NCBI RefSeq assembly: GCF_052055585.1 | Contig: NZ_CP170485.1 | Span: forward strand, 2,914,001-2,978,000 | Length of the DNA: 64,000 nucleotides | Direction of reading: 5' to 3' | Origin: Oceanicaulis sp052055585 | GTDB lineage: Bacteria; Pseudomonadota; Alphaproteobacteria; Caulobacterales; Maricaulaceae | Shown here: positions 61,933-64,000 of the stretch, piece by piece | How positions within the stretch are numbered: position 1 is the stretch's first letter | How the letters are laid out: every line of letters starts with the position of its first letter | Position numbers and translations under genes: made by a program | Notes under the pieces: model-generated | Databases searched by the model: none | What the model saw: the letters and a program-made list of their open reading frames with translations, nothing else | What the model was told of the DNA's origin: nothing

Positions 61933-64000
61933 TTACAGCGTGCGCTGGATTTCCTGGACTTCGAAACACTCGATCACATCGTTGACCTGAATGTCGTGAT
62001 AATTCTCGAACGCCATGCCGCACTCGGTGCCGGCGCGCACTTCGGGGACTTCGTCCTTGAAGCGCTTGAGCGTGGACAGATTGCCTTCGTGGATCACGGT
62101 GTCGTCGCGCAGCAGACGCACGCCACAGCCGCGCTTCACCACGCCTTCGGTCACGCGGCAACCCGCAACGCGGCCCACCTTGGTGATGTTGAAGACTTCC
62201 AGGATTTGCGCGTAACCAATGAAGGTTTCGCGTTTCTCCGGAGCGAGCATGCCCTCGAGCGTGTTCTTCACGTCGTCGATCAGGTCGTAGATCACCGAGT
62301 AGTAGCGGATCTCCACGCCTTCGCGCTCGGCCAGATCGCGCGCCTGCTTGTTGGCGCGGACGTTGAACGCGAAGATCGGCGAACCCGAGGCTTGCGCCAG
62401 CAGGACATCGCTTTCGGACACGCCGCCAGCGGCGGAGTGGATGATCTTGGCCTGGACTTCCTCGTTGCCGACTTTTTCCAGGGCGCCAATGATCGCTTCC
62501 GCAGAACCTTGCACGTCCGCCTTGACCAGAAGCGGCAGCTCCTGAACCTCGTTGGATTTGAGCTTGGCCATCATCTGCTCAAGCGAGGCGCCGCCGCCCG
62601 TCCGGGCCGCCGCCGCCTTGTCGCGCTTGACCCGCTCGCGGTATTCCACCAGCTCGCGGGCGCGGGCTTCGGAATCCACCACGGCGAAGACTTCGCCCGG
62701 CTCCGGCGCGCCGTCCAGGCCGAGAATCTCGGCCGGCAGGGACGGGCCCGCCTCTTTCATCTGCTGGCCGCGCTCGTTCACAAGCGCCCGCACCTTGCCC
62801 CATTGCGCGCCCGCCACGACGATATCGCCGCGCTTCAGCGTGCCGCGCTTCACAAGGCAGGTCGCGACCGGGCCACGGCCCTTGTCGACCTGGGATTCAA
62901 TCACCACGCCTTCCGCAGAGCGGTTGGGGTTGGCTTTCAGCTCCAGCATTTCCGCTTGCAGGTTGATGGCGTCGGTCAGCTCATCAAGACCCATCTTCTT
63001 CAGCGCAGACACCGGAACGGCCTGAACATCGCCGCCCATATCTTCCACGAACACTTCGTACTGAAGCAGTTCCTGGAGCACTTTCTGCGGATCGGAGTCC
63101 GGCTTGTCGATCTTGTTGACCGCCACGATCATCGGCACGTTCGCCGCCTTGGCGTGGCTGATCGCCTCGATGGTCTGCGGCATGACGCCGTCATCGGCCG
63201 CCACCACCAGGATCACGATGTCGGTCGCCTGTGCGCCGCGAGAGCGCATGGAGGAGAACGCGGCGTGGCCCGGGGTGTCGAGGAAGGTGATCTTCTCGCC
63301 CGATTTCAATTCCACCTGATAGGCGCCGATATGCTGGGTGATGCCGCCGGCTTCGCCTGCAGCCACGTCGGTTGAGCGCAGGGCGTCCAGCAGCGAGGTC
63401 TTGCCGTGGTCAACGTGACCCATGACGGTGACGACCGGAGGACGCGGCAGCTTGCTCTCTTCGGAATCCGCCTCGGAAATGAAGCCGGTTTCGACGTCGG
63501 ATTCAGACACGCGTTTGATGGTGTGGCCGAATTCCTCGACAATCAGCTCGGCGATGTCGGCGTCCAGCATGTCGTTGGCGCGCACCATCTGACCTTGGGT
63601 CATCAAGTACTTCACCACGTCCGCGGCGCGCTCGGCCATACGCTGGGCGAGATCCTGCACGGAGATCGCTTCAGGCACGATCACCTCGCGGGACACCTTG
63701 TCACGCTGCTGGCCGCCTTGCATGCGACGCTGCTTTTCACGTTCGCGGGCCCGGCGCATGGACGCCAGCGAACGCTGACGGCCTTCATCATCCTCAACGA
63801 GGTTCTGAATGGTCAGCTTGCCCTGGCGACGCTTGGGCTCCTTGGTGCGCGACGGCTGGGCTTTGTCCCCGCCCGGCGCGACCTTCTTGGATTTCACGCG
63901 GCCGCCCATGGATTCAAGGATGTTGCGGTTGTCGTCAGACTCCTCGCGCTCACCCTTGTCCTTGCTCTTGTCCGCCTTGCGGGACGGCGCTTTCACGGAC
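61933..64000 (-). CDS. infB: Translation initiation factor IF-2 (partial, N-terminus outside)
   Basis: Initiation GTPase that brings initiator tRNA to the ribosome. The visible 689 codons lack the true start, which is beyond the window; the first in-window ATG (63996) lies in the charged low-complexity N-terminal region. Present: IF2_N domain (QRSLASMRRAREREKQRRMQGG; QDLAQRMAERAADVVKYL), G domain (PPVVTVMGHVDHGKTSLLDALR, DTPGHAAFSSMRSRGAQ, VNKIDKPDSD), and C-terminal domains to SVTVECFEVQEIQRTL-like end (ENYHDIQVNDVIECFEVQEIQRTL). Separated from rbfA by four genes. Confidence 0.97.
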   Translation of the reverse strand, partial: SVKAPSRKADKSKDKGEREESDDNRNILESMGGRVKSKKVAPGGDKAQPSRTKEPKRRQGKLTIQNLVEDDEGRQRSLASMRRAREREKQRRMQGGQQRDKVSREVIVPEAISVQDLAQRMAERAADVVKYLMTQGQMVRANDMLDADIAELIVEEFGHTIKRVSESDVETGFISEADSEESKLPRPPVVTVMGHVDHGKTSLLDALRSTDVAAGEAGGITQHIGAYQVELKSGEKITFLDTPGHAAFSSMRSRGAQATDIVILVVAADDGVMPQTIEAISHAKAANVPMIVAVNKIDKPDSDPQKVLQELLQYEVFVEDMGGDVQAVPVSALKKMGLDELTDAINLQAEMLELKANPNRSAEGVVIESQVDKGRGPVATCLVKRGTLKRGDIVVAGAQWGKVRALVNERGQQMKEAGPSLPAEILGLDGAPEPGEVFAVVDSEARARELVEYRERVKRDKAAAARTGGGASLEQMMAKLKSNEVQELPLLVKADVQGSAEAIIGALEKVGNEEVQAKIIHSAAGGVSESDVLLAQASGSPIFAFNVRANKQARDLAEREGVEIRYYSVIYDLIDDVKNTLEGMLAPEKRETFIGYAQILEVFNITKVGRVAGCRVTEGVVKRGCGVRLLRDDTVIHEGNLSTLKRFKDEVPEVRAGTECGMAFENYHDIQVNDVIECFEVQEIQRTL

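Overview
The window is a GC-rich, densely coding stretch of an alphaproteobacterial chromosome, probably from the Caulobacterales/Maricaulales side (Oceanicaulis- or Maricaulis-like). The placement is an inference from gene content: the mutS-glnD-murJ-trpS order, an EipA-type DUF1134 protein, hrcA-grpE beside rph and rdgB-hemW, an FMN-binding glutamate-synthase-family protein, and the rbfA-truB-rpsO-pnp block. No rRNA, tRNA, CRISPR array, prophage or insertion sequence was seen.

Layout. 1-9.1 kb: stress and proteostasis genes (dnaK, grpE, hrcA) mixed with an AlkB-like dioxygenase, two small envelope lipoproteins and RNase PH. 9.1-14.7 kb: a small XRE/DUF2975 membrane regulatory cassette with a 38-residue membrane peptide, then rdgB-hemW, an LpoA-like lipoprotein, a YraN-family protein and a BON lipoprotein. 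14.9-22 kb: comM/yifB, a hybrid histidine kinase, an AmpG-like permease and malic enzyme. 22.1-30.4 kb: mutS, glnD, murJ and trpS on one strand. 30.5-31.1 kb: a copper-chaperone lipoprotein. 31.1-33.1 kb: one AT-rich gene for a DUF262-HNH (GmrSD/SspE-like) nuclease, sitting between two identical 26-base copies of a terminator hairpin; this is the only clearly foreign segment. 33.2-44.7 kb: lepA, eipA, an unknown membrane protein, gyrB, LysE, acyl-CoA dehydrogenase, a low-molecular-weight phosphatase, a desaturase and fabI. 44.7-54.2 kb: envelope and surface genes (TPR-sulfotransferase, acyltransferase, LytTR regulator, His-rich porin, S9 peptidase) and an ArsR-desaturase operon. 54.3-64 kb: pnp, rpsO, truB and rbfA, separated from infB (cut by the window end) by four genes: a DMT exporter, TrkH, and a TetR-dioxygenase pair.

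How the genes fit together. Most of the window is housekeeping: protein folding, translation (lepA, trpS, infB, rbfA, rpsO), RNA decay and processing (pnp, rph), DNA repair and topology (mutS, gyrB, alkB), and lipid and envelope metabolism (fabI, two desaturases, acyl-CoA dehydrogenase, murJ). Local regulation can be read from DNA palindromes next to cognate regulators: ArsR-desaturase (52923-52944), TetR-dioxygenase (60350-60373) and the XRE/DUF2975 cassette (10212-10270). Convergent gene pairs often share strong two-way terminators, and three terminator sequences recur almost unchanged in the window. The best candidates for something new are the DUF262-HNH island and its flanking repeats, the phased operator array upstream of the DUF2975 cassette, and a roughly 100-base palindromic repeat present in two inverted copies.
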